From positions 1 through 26,844 of IMG/VR virus record IMGVR_UViG_3300017991_000359: a stretch of DNA of 26,844 nt; one strand, written 5' to 3'. Under the pieces are notes generated by a model. It was not told where the DNA came from. It searched no databases and was given only the letters and a program-made list of their open reading frames with translations. Position numbers and translations under genes: made by a program. Positions 1 to 7,922 of this stretch are shown here, one piece after another. This DNA is from a virus. Position 1 is the first letter of the stretch; each line of letters begins with the position of its first letter.

Positions 1-1011
1 CGCGGTGCCGCCGATGCTGTAGGCGCCGAGTTCACCGGCCTTGACGTCGGCCCACAGGTCGTCGTCGGCGACGCGGACGCCCAGCATCCACGTTCCTTTG
101 ATGATGTCGTACGCTTTGTCCCCCTCACCCAGCGTGAAGGCGACCGGCGCGATGTAGCACTCCAGGACGCGGACCTTGTCCTTGCCCAGTGCCTTCCACG
201 AGTGGTGGAGATCGATCGCGCCGTAGTTCTCCATCCAGGCGTGTGCCGCCTTGCGGATGTCCTCGGCGCTGTAGATGTCTCCCTGCGTGTCCGGCTTGAG
301 CGGGGCGTCGCCTTCACCGTCGTTGGGTTCCAGGACCAGGGACATGACGAACCGTTCTTCGGCGCCGTCCTCTGCCTTGTTGATCGTCGCAGTCTCGGTC
401 AGGATCCGCAGCCCCGCGGCCATGATCCCCTTGTTGACCGCGTGGACGGCCTCCCACCGCTTGATCGAGTCGGTCAGCGACTTCTGCCCCTCATCGGTGC
501 TGCGCTCCGTGTCCTTGTCGATCTTGCCGTAGGCCGCGCTGATCCCCGTGTCCACGGTGATCGTGCGGTACTCAGAGAAGAACTGCGGGTCGTACTGGCG
601 GAACCGGTACGACGTCTCCGTCTCGTCCACCCCGTAGTCCCCGAACCCGTCGTGATCGGTGACCCACTTCCGCGCCTCCTCCAGGGTGAACTCGTCCTTG
701 GAGAAGATCAGGGTCTGGATCGCCCACGTGCCATTGGAGCCGGGGGGCACGCGCCCCCCCTCCGGCTTGGCGGCTTCGTCGTCCGCCTGGATCACGTACA
801 CCGACTCGTCGTCCACACCGGCCACTGTGACGGCGCCGACCTTGCGCACCTTCATCCCGGCCGGTGGATCGAAACAGTCCATCCCCGGTCCGGCGATGGC
901 CACGGCCGCCTTGTACAGTGCGTCAAGGATCTGCGCGTCACTCATACCGAAGAACGAGATCGGCACGCCGTCGTCGTTCTCCTGGCTCGATGTGAAGATT
1001 CCGATTTCCAC
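1..1011 (-). CDS. XkdF-like prohead serine protease (3' end outside window)
   Basis: An open frame of 337 codons runs off the left edge without a stop, so the protein is C-terminally incomplete. The start is GTG at 1011-1009, preceded by GGGAGG six bases upstream. Residues about 220-337 match the XkdF/Peptidase S78_2 family of phage head-maturation proteases: a beta-rich core with NIDLxH-like segment (here IDLHHSW, H269/H270), an ECYIAP strand, and GxYSIGG (S332), the probable catalytic His and Ser. Residues about 80-160 form a second conserved block (VDETE, YRFRQYDP, RTITVDTGI) seen ahead of the protease domain in this family. It follows the acidic protein gene by 26 bases and fits the head assembly module. 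Expected role: cleavage of scaffold or capsid proteins during prohead maturation. Family assignment is from motif recognition only. Confidence 0.85.
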   Translation of the reverse strand, partial: MEIGIFTSSQENDDGVPISFFGMSDAQILDALYKAAVAIAGPGMDCFDPPAGMKVRKVGAVTVAGVDDESVYVIQADDEAAKPEGGRVPPGSNGTWAIQTLIFSKDEFTLEEARKWVTDHDGFGDYGVDETETSYRFRQYDPQFFSEYRTITVDTGISAAYGKIDKDTERSTDEGQKSLTDSIKRWEAVHAVNKGIMAAGLRILTETATINKAEDGAEERFVMSLVLEPNDGEGDAPLKPDTQGDIYSAEDIRKAAHAWMENYGAIDLHHSWKALGKDKVRVLECYIAPVAFTLGEGDKAYDIIKGTWMLGVRVADDDLWADVKAGELGAYSIGGTA

Positions 1012-1037
1012 GGTGTACCTCCCAGGGGATCAGCGGG

Positions 1038-1955
1038 CTAGTCGCGGCCGCGCTCCTTCGCTTTGCGGATCTGCGCCGCCTGCTCCTCGGGTGTCTGGTC
1101 CTTGGCCGCCAGGTCGCGCCCGCCGAACCACGCGCTCGAGGCCTTGCTGACGTCGTCGTCGCCCTCGTCGCCGTCGCTCTCGTCGCCGTCGCCGTCCTCG
1201 CCGTCGTTGCCGTCGCCCTCGCCACCGTCGCCGTCGTCCAGCTTCTCCAGCTCGGGCAGCACCGCCTCGGCCGCAGCCTTGAGCTCGTCGCACTTGGTCA
1301 TGATCGCGGCGCTGGTGCGGATCGCGTCCTTGAGGGGCCAGTCGTCCCACAGGGAGTCCAGCTGGTCCTTGGTCAGTTCACCGGACTCGATCGCGGCCTT
1401 GATCTTGCCGTACTTCTCCAGGAGGGTGTCGATGGCCTCCATGGCGAGAGCCTGGGCCGTGGGCTTGTCGCCCTGTTTGCCCTGTGCCGGTTCGGGCGAA
1501 CCGTCGCCCTCGTCCCCACCGTTCTCGTCGCCGTCGCCGTCGCCGGCCCCGTCCATGTCGTCCTGCTTGGCGGCCTCCAGGGCGGCGATCCTATCCTCCA
1601 GGGCGGCGATCACGTCGGCCTCGGACTTCTCCACGGGCAGTTCCACAGCGACCAGACCCTCGGAGTCGGTGACCCCCTGGGCCTTGACCGGGGCCAGGTT
1701 CTTCTTGACCAGGGGCAGCAGGTCCATGTCGCCGTCCTCGATCTTCTGGACCGCGTCCTCGTGCCACGCCTTGAACTCGGCCAGGGTCATGGTCTTGAGG
1801 GTGGTCGCGGCCTCCTCGTCGGCCTCGGTCGCGGCCTTGATCGCCGCGCTGATCTTCGCCAACTCGGCGGCCTCCTCCTTGGACAGCTTGTCCTGGGCGC
1901 TCTTGGCCGCGAGAACGGCCTGACGCTTCACCAGCTCGAGAAATTTCTTGTTCAT
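1038..1955 (-). CDS. Acidic Asp/Gly-rich coiled-coil protein, possible scaffold
   Basis: A 305-residue protein; ATG start preceded by AAGGAG, overlapping the upstream stop as ATGA. Three alpha-helical, Ala/Glu/Lys-rich segments (about 1-65, 105-130, 160-235) are joined by two extremely acidic, low-complexity linkers of Asp, Gly and Glu at about 132-152 and 237-268. There is no signal peptide, membrane segment or catalytic motif. It sits directly before the XkdF-like protease, where many phages carry a scaffold or capsid-assembly protein, and its helical, charged nature fits such a role. That function is inference from position and composition; I do not recognise the family. The repeated GAC/GGC codons of the linkers create long spurious open frames on the other strand. 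Confidence 0.8.
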   Translation of the reverse strand: MNKKFLELVKRQAVLAAKSAQDKLSKEEAAELAKISAAIKAATEADEEAATTLKTMTLAEFKAWHEDAVQKIEDGDMDLLPLVKKNLAPVKAQGVTDSEGLVAVELPVEKSEADVIAALEDRIAALEAAKQDDMDGAGDGDGDENGGDEGDGSPEPAQGKQGDKPTAQALAMEAIDTLLEKYGKIKAAIESGELTKDQLDSLWDDWPLKDAIRTSAAIMTKCDELKAAAEAVLPELEKLDDGDGGEGDGNDGEDGDGDESDGDEGDDDVSKASSAWFGGRDLAAKDQTPEEQAAQIRKAKERGRD

Positions 1956-2320
1956 TGGGTGTCTCCTTCCGGCACGCCGTAGGAACCCCTCGCAGGAGCC
2001 GGCGTGTAGATTCCTCCGTCCAGTTCACAGCGCAACGCGCGTCCCATCTCGGCCTCGATCCTGGAGATGGAGTATCCAAGATCGCCGCGGAACACGCGGA
2101 ACCAACGCGCCATCTTCTCGGCGCGCCTCTTCATCTCTGACCCGGTCTGAACCCGTTCCCGGAAGGCCTTGCCCATGACCTTCTCGTCGTGGTCGAACGA
2201 CTCGCGGAGAACCCTCTCGAACATGGCCATCGCTCGCTTCGCCTGGTGCGGTTGCAGCATCAGGTCCGCGAATGGACCGCCCGTCGCCGAGCCAATGGGC
2301 TTTTGGATTAGCACTTCCAT
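1952..2320 (-). CDS. Hypothetical helical protein in head module
   Basis: A 122-residue protein not recognised. An in-frame TAG lies two codons before the ATG, so the start cannot be further upstream. The nearest good Shine-Dalgarno (AAAGGAG) is about 13 bases from the ATG, which is long. A possible near-leaderless promoter ends just before the start. The body (about 20-100) is amphipathic helix rich in Arg, Glu and Met (AKRAMAMFERVL, EMKRRAEKMARWF), and the tail is Gly/Pro-rich. It overlaps the next gene by four bases and sits between the MuF gene region and the acidic protein, so a head-assembly role is possible but unproven. Confidence 0.75.
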   Translation of the reverse strand: MEVLIQKPIGSATGGPFADLMLQPHQAKRAMAMFERVLRESFDHDEKVMGKAFRERVQTGSEMKRRAEKMARWFRVFRGDLGYSISRIEAEMGRALRCELDGGIYTPAPARGSYGVPEGDTQ

Positions 2321-2327
2321 TTTCTAC

Positions 2328-2357
2328 AGCCTACTCCTTTCTGCTGGATCTCGTCAA
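2328..2357 (-). promoter_or_regulatory. Weak candidate promoter before the 1952-2320 gene
   Basis: Read on the minus strand, TTGACG (2357-2352) is followed after 18 bases by TAGGCT (2333-2328). Transcription would begin near 2321, next to the ATG at 2320, giving a leaderless message. The -35 lies in the downstream copy of a 12-base tandem repeat. The -10 matches only the TAnnnT core, so this could be chance in one of the few intergenic gaps. Confidence 0.25.
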
Positions 2358-2372
2358 CTCTATCGTCAACTC
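2349..2372 (-). repeat. 12-base tandem direct repeat GAGTTGACGA(T/G)A
   Basis: Two adjacent 12-base copies on the minus strand (2372-2361 and 2360-2349) differ at one position. The first covers the TGA stop of the 2366-2668 gene. Each copy contains TTGACGA, so it doubles a -35-like element. It may be a small duplication or a binding site. Confidence 0.5.
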
Positions 2373-2668
2373 GGCCAGTCGACGTGTTCGTCGTCAACGT
2401 CCAGCCCGATGCTGGGCAGCGCCAGGCAAAGAGCCTGGTAGTTGCCCGAGAAACCCTTCCACCCCTTGACCACGCCGGCGTCCATGCTCATGTCCGAGAA
2501 CGTCACCCCTCCCAGATCGGCGCGGACCTCGAGCAGCCTTGTGATTGCCTTCTCCGTCTCCTTGGTGGCGTACCACCATTCACCCTTGCCGGTCCTGTCC
2601 CCGCCCTTCCAGCGCAGGATCGCCGCCACGTTACCGTTGCGGTCCGTGATCGGAATCTGACCCGTCAT
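2366..2668 (-). CDS. Hypothetical protein directly after the MuF-metallopeptidase gene
   Basis: A 100-residue protein whose ATG overlaps the stop of the MuF gene (ATGA), with GGGGAG about nine bases upstream. It looks like a compact mixed alpha/beta soluble protein: an N-terminal beta segment (NVAAILRWKG), a central helix (KETEKAITRLLEVRADLG) and an acidic tail. I do not recognise a family. Because phage MuF proteins with C-terminal enzyme or toxin domains are sometimes followed by an immunity gene, this small translationally coupled gene is a candidate inhibitor of the metallopeptidase domain. It could equally be an unrelated head protein. Confidence 0.75.
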   Translation of the reverse strand: MTGQIPITDRNGNVAAILRWKGGDRTGKGEWWYATKETEKAITRLLEVRADLGGVTFSDMSMDAGVVKGWKGFSGNYQALCLALPSIGLDVDDEHVDWPS

Positions 2669-5600
2669 GGAATGAAGCTCCCCTTGGCCTGGGCCATGTA
2701 GTAGCCGACGTGATCCGGGTTGGCATCGTACATCACGTTGAGCTTGGGGTTGACGGCGGTATCGGCGGCGAACGACTCCGACATCACCGAGTTGGTTTCC
2801 GCGCCACGGTGACTATAGACGCGGCCGCAGTACGAGTCACCCCACTTCCCGCGCTTGTACCGGTAGGAGTAGCCGCTGGAGTACGTCTTGGTGAACACCT
2901 TGCCACCGTGGGTGGCGTAGGTATCGCGGAACGCCAGTGCCGCGTCCAGTCCCTTGCCCAACGTGTCCACGTAGTGCCCGAACTCGTGGCGGAAGATCGC
3001 GGACAACCGGGTCGCGCTCGCATCTGCTGGAAGCACGATCACGTTCAGGCTCTGCATGTAGTAGGCACCGTCGTAGGCGTGCGTTGCCTTGAAGATCCTG
3101 GGCAGCCCCCTTTTCAGCGCCTCGTCCATGACCCGCTGGGACAGGTGCTCGAACGCCTCGTTGTACAGCTTGGCGGCGGCGTCGTGGGACACCTTGCGCA
3201 GCCCCACCTTGGACGGGGCGACGAACGCCCCCATCGACCCCTCCTTGACCGACCGCTGCGTGGCCTTGCGCACCACATCTGTCTCGACCTGGAACACCTT
3301 GTCCGTGTGCTTGCTGACGATCCCCTTGTTGAACCGCCTCACCTTGCCCGTCTCGGCCTGGACGAAGTCGCGGATCCTGGCAGCACGTTCGTGCTTGTGG
3401 AGGTTACGGCCGAACCGTCGCTGCATCTTGGCCGTCTCGGTGGCCAGGTAGTCGGACAGCCGTGCGCTTTCCCGCTTGATCCGCTCCTTCAGCTGCTTCT
3501 TCACCGACACCCCATCGAGGAGGCCATACTCGCTGTAGTCGGCCGCCTTCCCGGCGCCGGGCTGTTGCGGCTTTGGTGGCGCCGGCGGCTTCTTCTTCGG
3601 CTTCTTCTTTTTCGGCCCCTCGATCTTGGGCTTGGGCTTCGGCCTGACCGTGGGATCGGTGGGCTTCTTCTTCGGCTTCTTCTTTGGTGGCGCGGTGGGA
3701 CGCTTGGGACCTGGGCCGGACTTGGGCGCCATCTTGGGCGCGGGTTTGCCGAACGTGACCTTGGAGGGATCGGTGGTGCGCTGAATGTACCCACGCTTCT
3801 CCATCCTGGCCAGGACCGTCTCGATCCGCTCGTCGGTGGCGGCCTTCTTCAGTGCCTTGATGTCGTGGCGTGCCGCGACCCGCAGATCGCTGTTGAACTT
3901 GATGTACTGGAGGTCACCGGTGGTGCTGCTGCGCAGGGTGTAGACCCGGTGGGCAGCGGGTTGTGCCGTCTCGGCGAGCACGACCTGGCGCGTGGTCGCG
4001 CTGCCCAACCTCTCGATGTGCATCACCACGCCGTTGGTGTCGGCGGACAGGTTGAGCTTCTTGGACAGGTCGGACAGCACGTCCTTGACCGGGTCCTTCG
4101 CCTTGGCCACCTGGGCCGGTTTCGCCATGCCGCGGATCACCCGGTACTCCTGGTCGTACTGGTATCGCTGATAGACCGCCGCCGGCTTCATCTCGCCCGT
4201 CGCCGGGTTGGAGAACCACCGCTTGTGCAACCGGCTAGGCGCCACGAAATCCTCGGTGAACGGATACCTCTCGATCAGATCGGGATCGCCCACTGGAACT
4301 GGCTTGCCCGCGGACGGAACTGGGTGACCAATTTGCGGCCGCGGCCCGACCCCGCTCGGCACCTTGCCCCCCTTGGGCACGATCTTTGGCGCCACTGGAG
4401 CTCCGCCGCCGGCACGGGGCATCTGGTTGCGCGGCACCGACACCGTGGTTGTGACCGGGATCGTCCACGACCTGCAGAGGTGGTGGTACGGGGGCGGCCC
4501 GATGTTGGCGTCGGCCAGTTGGTTGCCGGCCTTGTAGTATTTGAAGATCCCGCGGTCATCGAGGCGCCCCATGCCGCTGCGGACCACGTCCGCGATCTTG
4601 GTGCCGTTGTTGGCCGTGACGATGGACTTGACACCGGTCTTCTGGTCCACCCGCTCACGGAGGAACGGCGAAGCGTCTCGTATGTCCTCGGGACGCGCCA
4701 CGTTCATCGCGCCGACGATCTGCTGGCTCACCACGTGCGTCTCGATGATCTGCCCGTCAAGGCACCGGCAGATTTCTGTGGTGCGTTCGTCCAGGACGGC
4801 CTGGACCTCGAGAGCCTCGATGCCCACCTCGATGTAGCCGCTGACCTCGGCGTATGACCTGGCGCGGTTGATCGCCGCCGACGCCACCGCGGTGAAGTAC
4901 CTGGCCCCCATCGCCTGCCACGCCTTGGGGATCGCCTTCTGGAGTGCGGCACCGATCTCGGTGCGGCCCAGCCCGTCCCGCAACCCCTGTTGCACCACGT
5001 TCCGCGCACGTGCGGTCAACCTGTCCGACCGGACGCCGGCTGCGTCACGCATCCACCACCCGTTTTGATCGGCGATGGTCTGGATCGCCACGAGGTCGGG
5101 CTGGCGCAGGGACAGGCCCACCGACGGCAAGAAGTTGGACCGCACCACCTTGCGTGCGTTGGTGAACACGCCCTGGAGCTTGGTTTCCACCTTGGTGCGC
5201 CACGTCGGCATCACGTCCTTCGCGGCGGCCCCCAGCATCTTGCGGAGATCGCCCCGGATCATCGCCAGTCTTTTCGCGCTCTCCTGGGCGGACAGGTTGG
5301 GCCAGTCGATGTTGAGGCGCCGAACGTACTTCTCCAGCTTGGGCGCCAGGATCTCCCGCTCGGCGAATCGCAGCTGGCCGGCGAGTCGTTGGGCGATCAG
5401 GCGCGAGTCCACTGGATCCTGCGGGGACAGGGCCTTCTCCACCAGCACACCACTCGGCCCAACCATCGACGCCGCGGCGTTGAGCTCGGCCTCGGCTGGT
5501 CGCATCGGGGTGATCGTCTCCACCCTCTCAAACACCGTGCGCCGTCCCCTGAACCGGGAACGGAGGATCGTGACCTCCCCCATAGGGAGACACTTCACGG

Positions 5601-5817
5601 CCTCCTGGCGGACCTGCTGGAGTGTGCGTGCGTTGACGTGGACCGGGACCACCCCGACCCCGCCCATAACGACCATCGCGTACCCCTCGGCCTTGACCAG
5701 TGGCGCCTTGCCCCGCACGCCCACCTTCCACAGCGCCACCACTGGGTCGGTCCCCAGGTCGGCCACAGGGTCCAGGGTCATGAACCCGCTCGCGGGCGTG
5801 GAGTACGCGCCGAGCAT
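2665..5817 (-). CDS. MuF-type head morphogenesis protein fused to a C-terminal zinc metallopeptidase domain
   Basis: A 1050-residue protein; ATG overlaps the previous stop by one base (TAATG), with GGAG five bases upstream. Residues about 130-400 match the MuF/SPP1 gp7 head-morphogenesis domain, including the helical run AAINRARSYAEVSG and the conserved VLDERTTEICRCLDGQ near 340-355. A Lys/Pro-rich unstructured linker (about 695-760, repeated PKKKPKKKP units) follows. The C-terminal part, about 780-1050, holds HEFGH (H944, E945, H948) and a downstream SESFAAD (E1014) that fits the third zinc ligand of a gluzincin. MuF proteins attach near the portal inside the capsid, and long variants can be carried into the host with the DNA. 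The enzyme domain may act on host or phage proteins after injection or during assembly. Domain calls are by motif; substrate unknown. Confidence 0.88.
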   Translation of the reverse strand: MLGAYSTPASGFMTLDPVADLGTDPVVALWKVGVRGKAPLVKAEGYAMVVMGGVGVVPVHVNARTLQQVRQEAVKCLPMGEVTILRSRFRGRRTVFERVETITPMRPAEAELNAAASMVGPSGVLVEKALSPQDPVDSRLIAQRLAGQLRFAEREILAPKLEKYVRRLNIDWPNLSAQESAKRLAMIRGDLRKMLGAAAKDVMPTWRTKVETKLQGVFTNARKVVRSNFLPSVGLSLRQPDLVAIQTIADQNGWWMRDAAGVRSDRLTARARNVVQQGLRDGLGRTEIGAALQKAIPKAWQAMGARYFTAVASAAINRARSYAEVSGYIEVGIEALEVQAVLDERTTEICRCLDGQIIETHVVSQQIVGAMNVARPEDIRDASPFLRERVDQKTGVKSIVTANNGTKIADVVRSGMGRLDDRGIFKYYKAGNQLADANIGPPPYHHLCRSWTIPVTTTVSVPRNQMPRAGGGAPVAPKIVPKGGKVPSGVGPRPQIGHPVPSAGKPVPVGDPDLIERYPFTEDFVAPSRLHKRWFSNPATGEMKPAAVYQRYQYDQEYRVIRGMAKPAQVAKAKDPVKDVLSDLSKKLNLSADTNGVVMHIERLGSATTRQVVLAETAQPAAHRVYTLRSSTTGDLQYIKFNSDLRVAARHDIKALKKAATDERIETVLARMEKRGYIQRTTDPSKVTFGKPAPKMAPKSGPGPKRPTAPPKKKPKKKPTDPTVRPKPKPKIEGPKKKKPKKKPPAPPKPQQPGAGKAADYSEYGLLDGVSVKKQLKERIKRESARLSDYLATETAKMQRRFGRNLHKHERAARIRDFVQAETGKVRRFNKGIVSKHTDKVFQVETDVVRKATQRSVKEGSMGAFVAPSKVGLRKVSHDAAAKLYNEAFEHLSQRVMDEALKRGLPRIFKATHAYDGAYYMQSLNVIVLPADASATRLSAIFRHEFGHYVDTLGKGLDAALAFRDTYATHGGKVFTKTYSSGYSYRYKRGKWGDSYCGRVYSHRGAETNSVMSESFAADTAVNPKLNVMYDANPDHVGYYMAQAKGSFIP

Positions 5818-6194
5818 TAGGACTCCGAGGGTTCGATCTCGAGCTTGGGCGGCGGCTTGACGCCTGCCTTGGCCAGCTTCTTCGGGATGGGACGGGAAGG
5901 TCGTACAGGAGGTTCGCACTCGGCTGCTCGCCCGTTCGTGATCGTGAACCAGATCCCGCACTTCTTGCAGTGGCCGCTGCCGCAGTGGATCGGCCGGTCC
6001 AGGGTTGGCGAGGACTTGGCGTTGTACACCTCGGCCCTGGTGAACTGCATCGCGTGGCACTTGGGACACCGGAGGATCACGGCGCCGCTGCGGTGGGCCA
6101 TGATGTCACCGAGGGCGGGGTGTGGACGGCGCCCCAGCGTGTCCACGCCGTCGATCACTCGGTACGGTCCGTCGTACCACTCGCGCTCGGTCAT
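5817..6194 (-). CDS. Hypothetical zinc-ribbon protein
   Basis: A 125-residue protein with ATG overlapping the previous stop (ATGA) and a strong GGAGGG five bases upstream. It has a clear pair of metal-binding knuckles: CPKC (about residues 43-46) and CxxxHCKKC (about 71-79), which together make one zinc ribbon. The last 30 residues are Pro/Lys-rich. It overlaps the MuF gene start by one base, so it is translationally coupled to head genes. The zinc ribbon suggests nucleic-acid or protein binding, but no specific role can be assigned. Confidence 0.8.
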   Translation of the reverse strand: MTEREWYDGPYRVIDGVDTLGRRPHPALGDIMAHRSGAVILRCPKCHAMQFTRAEVYNAKSSPTLDRPIHCGSGHCKKCGIWFTITNGRAAECEPPVRPSRPIPKKLAKAGVKPPPKLEIEPSES

Positions 6195-6715
6195 TTGTTC
6201 CCTCCAGGCGGGCGCCCCTTACCCCACAGCGGCCCGAACTGGACGTCCACGGTGCCGACCGCGTCCGGGTCCAGGGAGTGGACCCCGGCGCAGAACCCAC
6301 GGAACGCGGCGGTGCCGTCGAGCACGGTCAGAACCTCGGTGGAGAACGGGGTGAACGCCCCAGGGTTTGCCGGGACGGGTTGTGGCGGCTCCTGCTTGGT
6401 GTACGGCAGGTGGAACGCCGCGTACTTCGCAGCCGCGTTGGCGATCATGGCCAAGGCGCCTTCCAGCTTGCCGGTATTCTGGTTGACGACCAGGCCGAAC
6501 GAGTTGGCAGCGACCTCACACGCCCAGTCGTACCGTGCCGCGGACATCGCCTCACCCAACTCACCGCCACCGTACTGCCGCTCCAGTCCCTTGGTGAAGG
6601 TGAACGTGAGCTCCACGAGGTCGTCCTCGCGCGGCCGAGGGATCGGGATCGGCAACGGAACCGTGATCGGGTCCAGTTCGTCGGGGAAGGTGTCCCCACC
6701 ACCGCCGCTTGCCAT
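6191..6715 (-). CDS. Hypothetical head-module protein
   Basis: A 174-residue protein, ATG start with GAGG seven bases upstream inside the preceding small gene. The N-terminus is a Gly- and Pro-rich tract, followed by a predicted beta strand (LVELTFTFTKGLE), a helical centre (EAMSAARYDWACEVAANSF, then ALAMIANAAAKYAAF) and a Gly/Pro-rich tail. The helices are not hydrophobic enough or placed to be obvious membrane spans. I do not recognise the family. Position between the repeat-rich fibre-like gene and the MuF gene suggests a virion or assembly role. Confidence 0.75.
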   Translation of the reverse strand: MASGGGGDTFPDELDPITVPLPIPIPRPREDDLVELTFTFTKGLERQYGGGELGEAMSAARYDWACEVAANSFGLVVNQNTGKLEGALAMIANAAAKYAAFHLPYTKQEPPQPVPANPGAFTPFSTEVLTVLDGTAAFRGFCAGVHSLDPDAVGTVDVQFGPLWGKGRPPGGNK

Positions 6716-6784
6716 CTAGTCCTCGTCCTTCGGCGGCCAGTCCTTGGGTACTGGGCGCGGCTTCGGTTTGTCGTCGGTTCGCAT
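6716..6784 (-). CDS. 22-residue Lys/Pro/Asp-rich small protein
   Basis: ATG at 6784 is preceded by GAAAGGA six bases upstream. The frame encodes 22 residues, very rich in Lys, Pro and Asp (KPKPRP, PKDWPPKDED), and ends with TAG just before the ATG of the next gene. Its length, ribosome site and exact fit into an otherwise empty 88-base gap support translation. It may be a real micro-protein or a leader that couples translation to the 6191-6715 gene. Its function is unknown. Confidence 0.5.
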   Translation of the reverse strand: MRTDDKPKPRPVPKDWPPKDED

Positions 6785-6803
6785 GTCGTGTCCTTTCCCC
6801 CGT

Positions 6804-7922
6804 CTACGCGGGTGCTCCTGTCGCGTCTACCCAACCGGCGCCGGCCCACCAGATAGGCATGCCGAGTGTCGTGTCGAAATACTGCTTGCCGGTGTCGGTC
6901 GCCCCCAGGCCGCCGGGCCGGTCGCCCGTAATGCCGTAGCCCAGGTGCATCGACACCGCGCCCTTGTCCACGTACTTCGTCTCCTTGGTGGCGGGGTCGC
7001 GTGCCAGGATGTGGGTCAGGGCGTCGTCCTGGGCCGGGTCGTCCCAGATGTTGAGGTTGCGCTGGTACACCTTGTCGGGGTCGGTGATCGTCGCCCCGTT
7101 CAGTCCGATGGCCACCGACCTGTCGGCGGTTGCTTCCATTACCACCGTCCGACCGCCGATGATCTGCGCCTCGGTGGCACCAGCCTTGATCTCGTGGTTG
7201 AGGCCGCCCCAGATCCCGCACCGTGTCGCCGCCGCACCGGTCTGGGCCGCACCGTAGGAACCGTTGACCGTGGAGAAGTTGTAGGACCCTTGCCCCAGGG
7301 CCTGCAGGTAGCGGATCGTGGCGCCGCTCCAGTATCCGTTGCCGATCGCGACGGCAGTGGCGGCGGTCGCCTTACAGAATCCGCCGATCGCAACCGCGCT
7401 CCAGTACGTCGCTTCACACTCCATGCCGATGGCGAGCGCATACCCCTCGTTGGCCTTGCACTTGTAGCCGAGGGCGGTCGCGCCCCATCCCTTGGCCTCG
7501 TTCTCCTCGCCTCGGGTCATCGCGTAGGATCCAGACGCTTCGGACTGGCCGGCCAACGCGGCCGCGGCGTACCCCGACACGTCGTTGAGGAATCCAGCCG
7601 CGAACGAGGACGGCCCAAGGGTGGCCCCTGGATCCCGTGGTGGGTATGCCGGGCCGTACACGTCGATGCTCGATATGTCGAACGCACCGTGGACCGTTCC
7701 GAGTCCCGCGATCAGGTCGAGCGCGTTGAGGGCGCCGATGTCGATGTCCAGTGGCATGGACATGACCGCCGAACTGCCCACGTCCAGGACACTCTGGAGA
7801 TCCTGCATGATCCCGCCCGCGTTCACGAGGTCCACAAGCTCGTTGATCTTCTCCACGACGGGGTGGTCCATCCCGTTAAGGATCCCTTGGATGTCATCGC
7901 TGGTGAGTTTCTCCGCTGTCAT
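6804..7922 (-). CDS. Virion fibre-like protein with YadA-head-type repeats
   Basis: A 372-residue protein; ATG overlaps the previous stop (ATGA) with AGGAG six bases upstream. Residues 1-110 are a helical, non-repetitive N-terminus. Residues about 130-295 consist of irregular 14-16-residue units built on (A/V)xAIG or ALG followed by small residues (LAIG, VAIGG, VAIGN, ALGQG, VAIGLN), the pattern of the left-handed beta-roll in trimeric YadA-like heads. The C-terminus holds KQYFDTTLGMPIWWAGAGW, a motif common at the ends of phage fibre or receptor-contact proteins. Trimeric fibre or decoration function is inferred. Its place between portal and MuF genes, rather than in a tail module, makes a head fibre possible. 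Confidence 0.75.
   Translation of the reverse strand: MTAEKLTSDDIQGILNGMDHPVVEKINELVDLVNAGGIMQDLQSVLDVGSSAVMSMPLDIDIGALNALDLIAGLGTVHGAFDISSIDVYGPAYPPRDPGATLGPSSFAAGFLNDVSGYAAAALAGQSEASGSYAMTRGEENEAKGWGATALGYKCKANEGYALAIGMECEATYWSAVAIGGFCKATAATAVAIGNGYWSGATIRYLQALGQGSYNFSTVNGSYGAAQTGAAATRCGIWGGLNHEIKAGATEAQIIGGRTVVMEATADRSVAIGLNGATITDPDKVYQRNLNIWDDPAQDDALTHILARDPATKETKYVDKGAVSMHLGYGITGDRPGGLGATDTGKQYFDTTLGMPIWWAGAGWVDATGAPA

Noticed and set aside
742-759. Strong hairpin GGGGGGC-ACGC-GCCCCCC
   Set aside because: It lies within the XkdF-like coding frame and lacks a T-tract, so it is not a terminator; it encodes Gly/Arg/Pro residues.
202-1041. Plus-strand open frame opposite the XkdF-like protease
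   Set aside because: The minus strand carries a recognisable protease with start site and conserved residues; the plus frame is a shadow.
2710-4857. Long plus-strand open frame (715 codons) opposite the MuF gene
   Set aside because: It mirrors the minus-strand gene; high G/C at third positions leaves the opposite frame open. Its protein is His/Leu/Val/Arg-rich with no motif.
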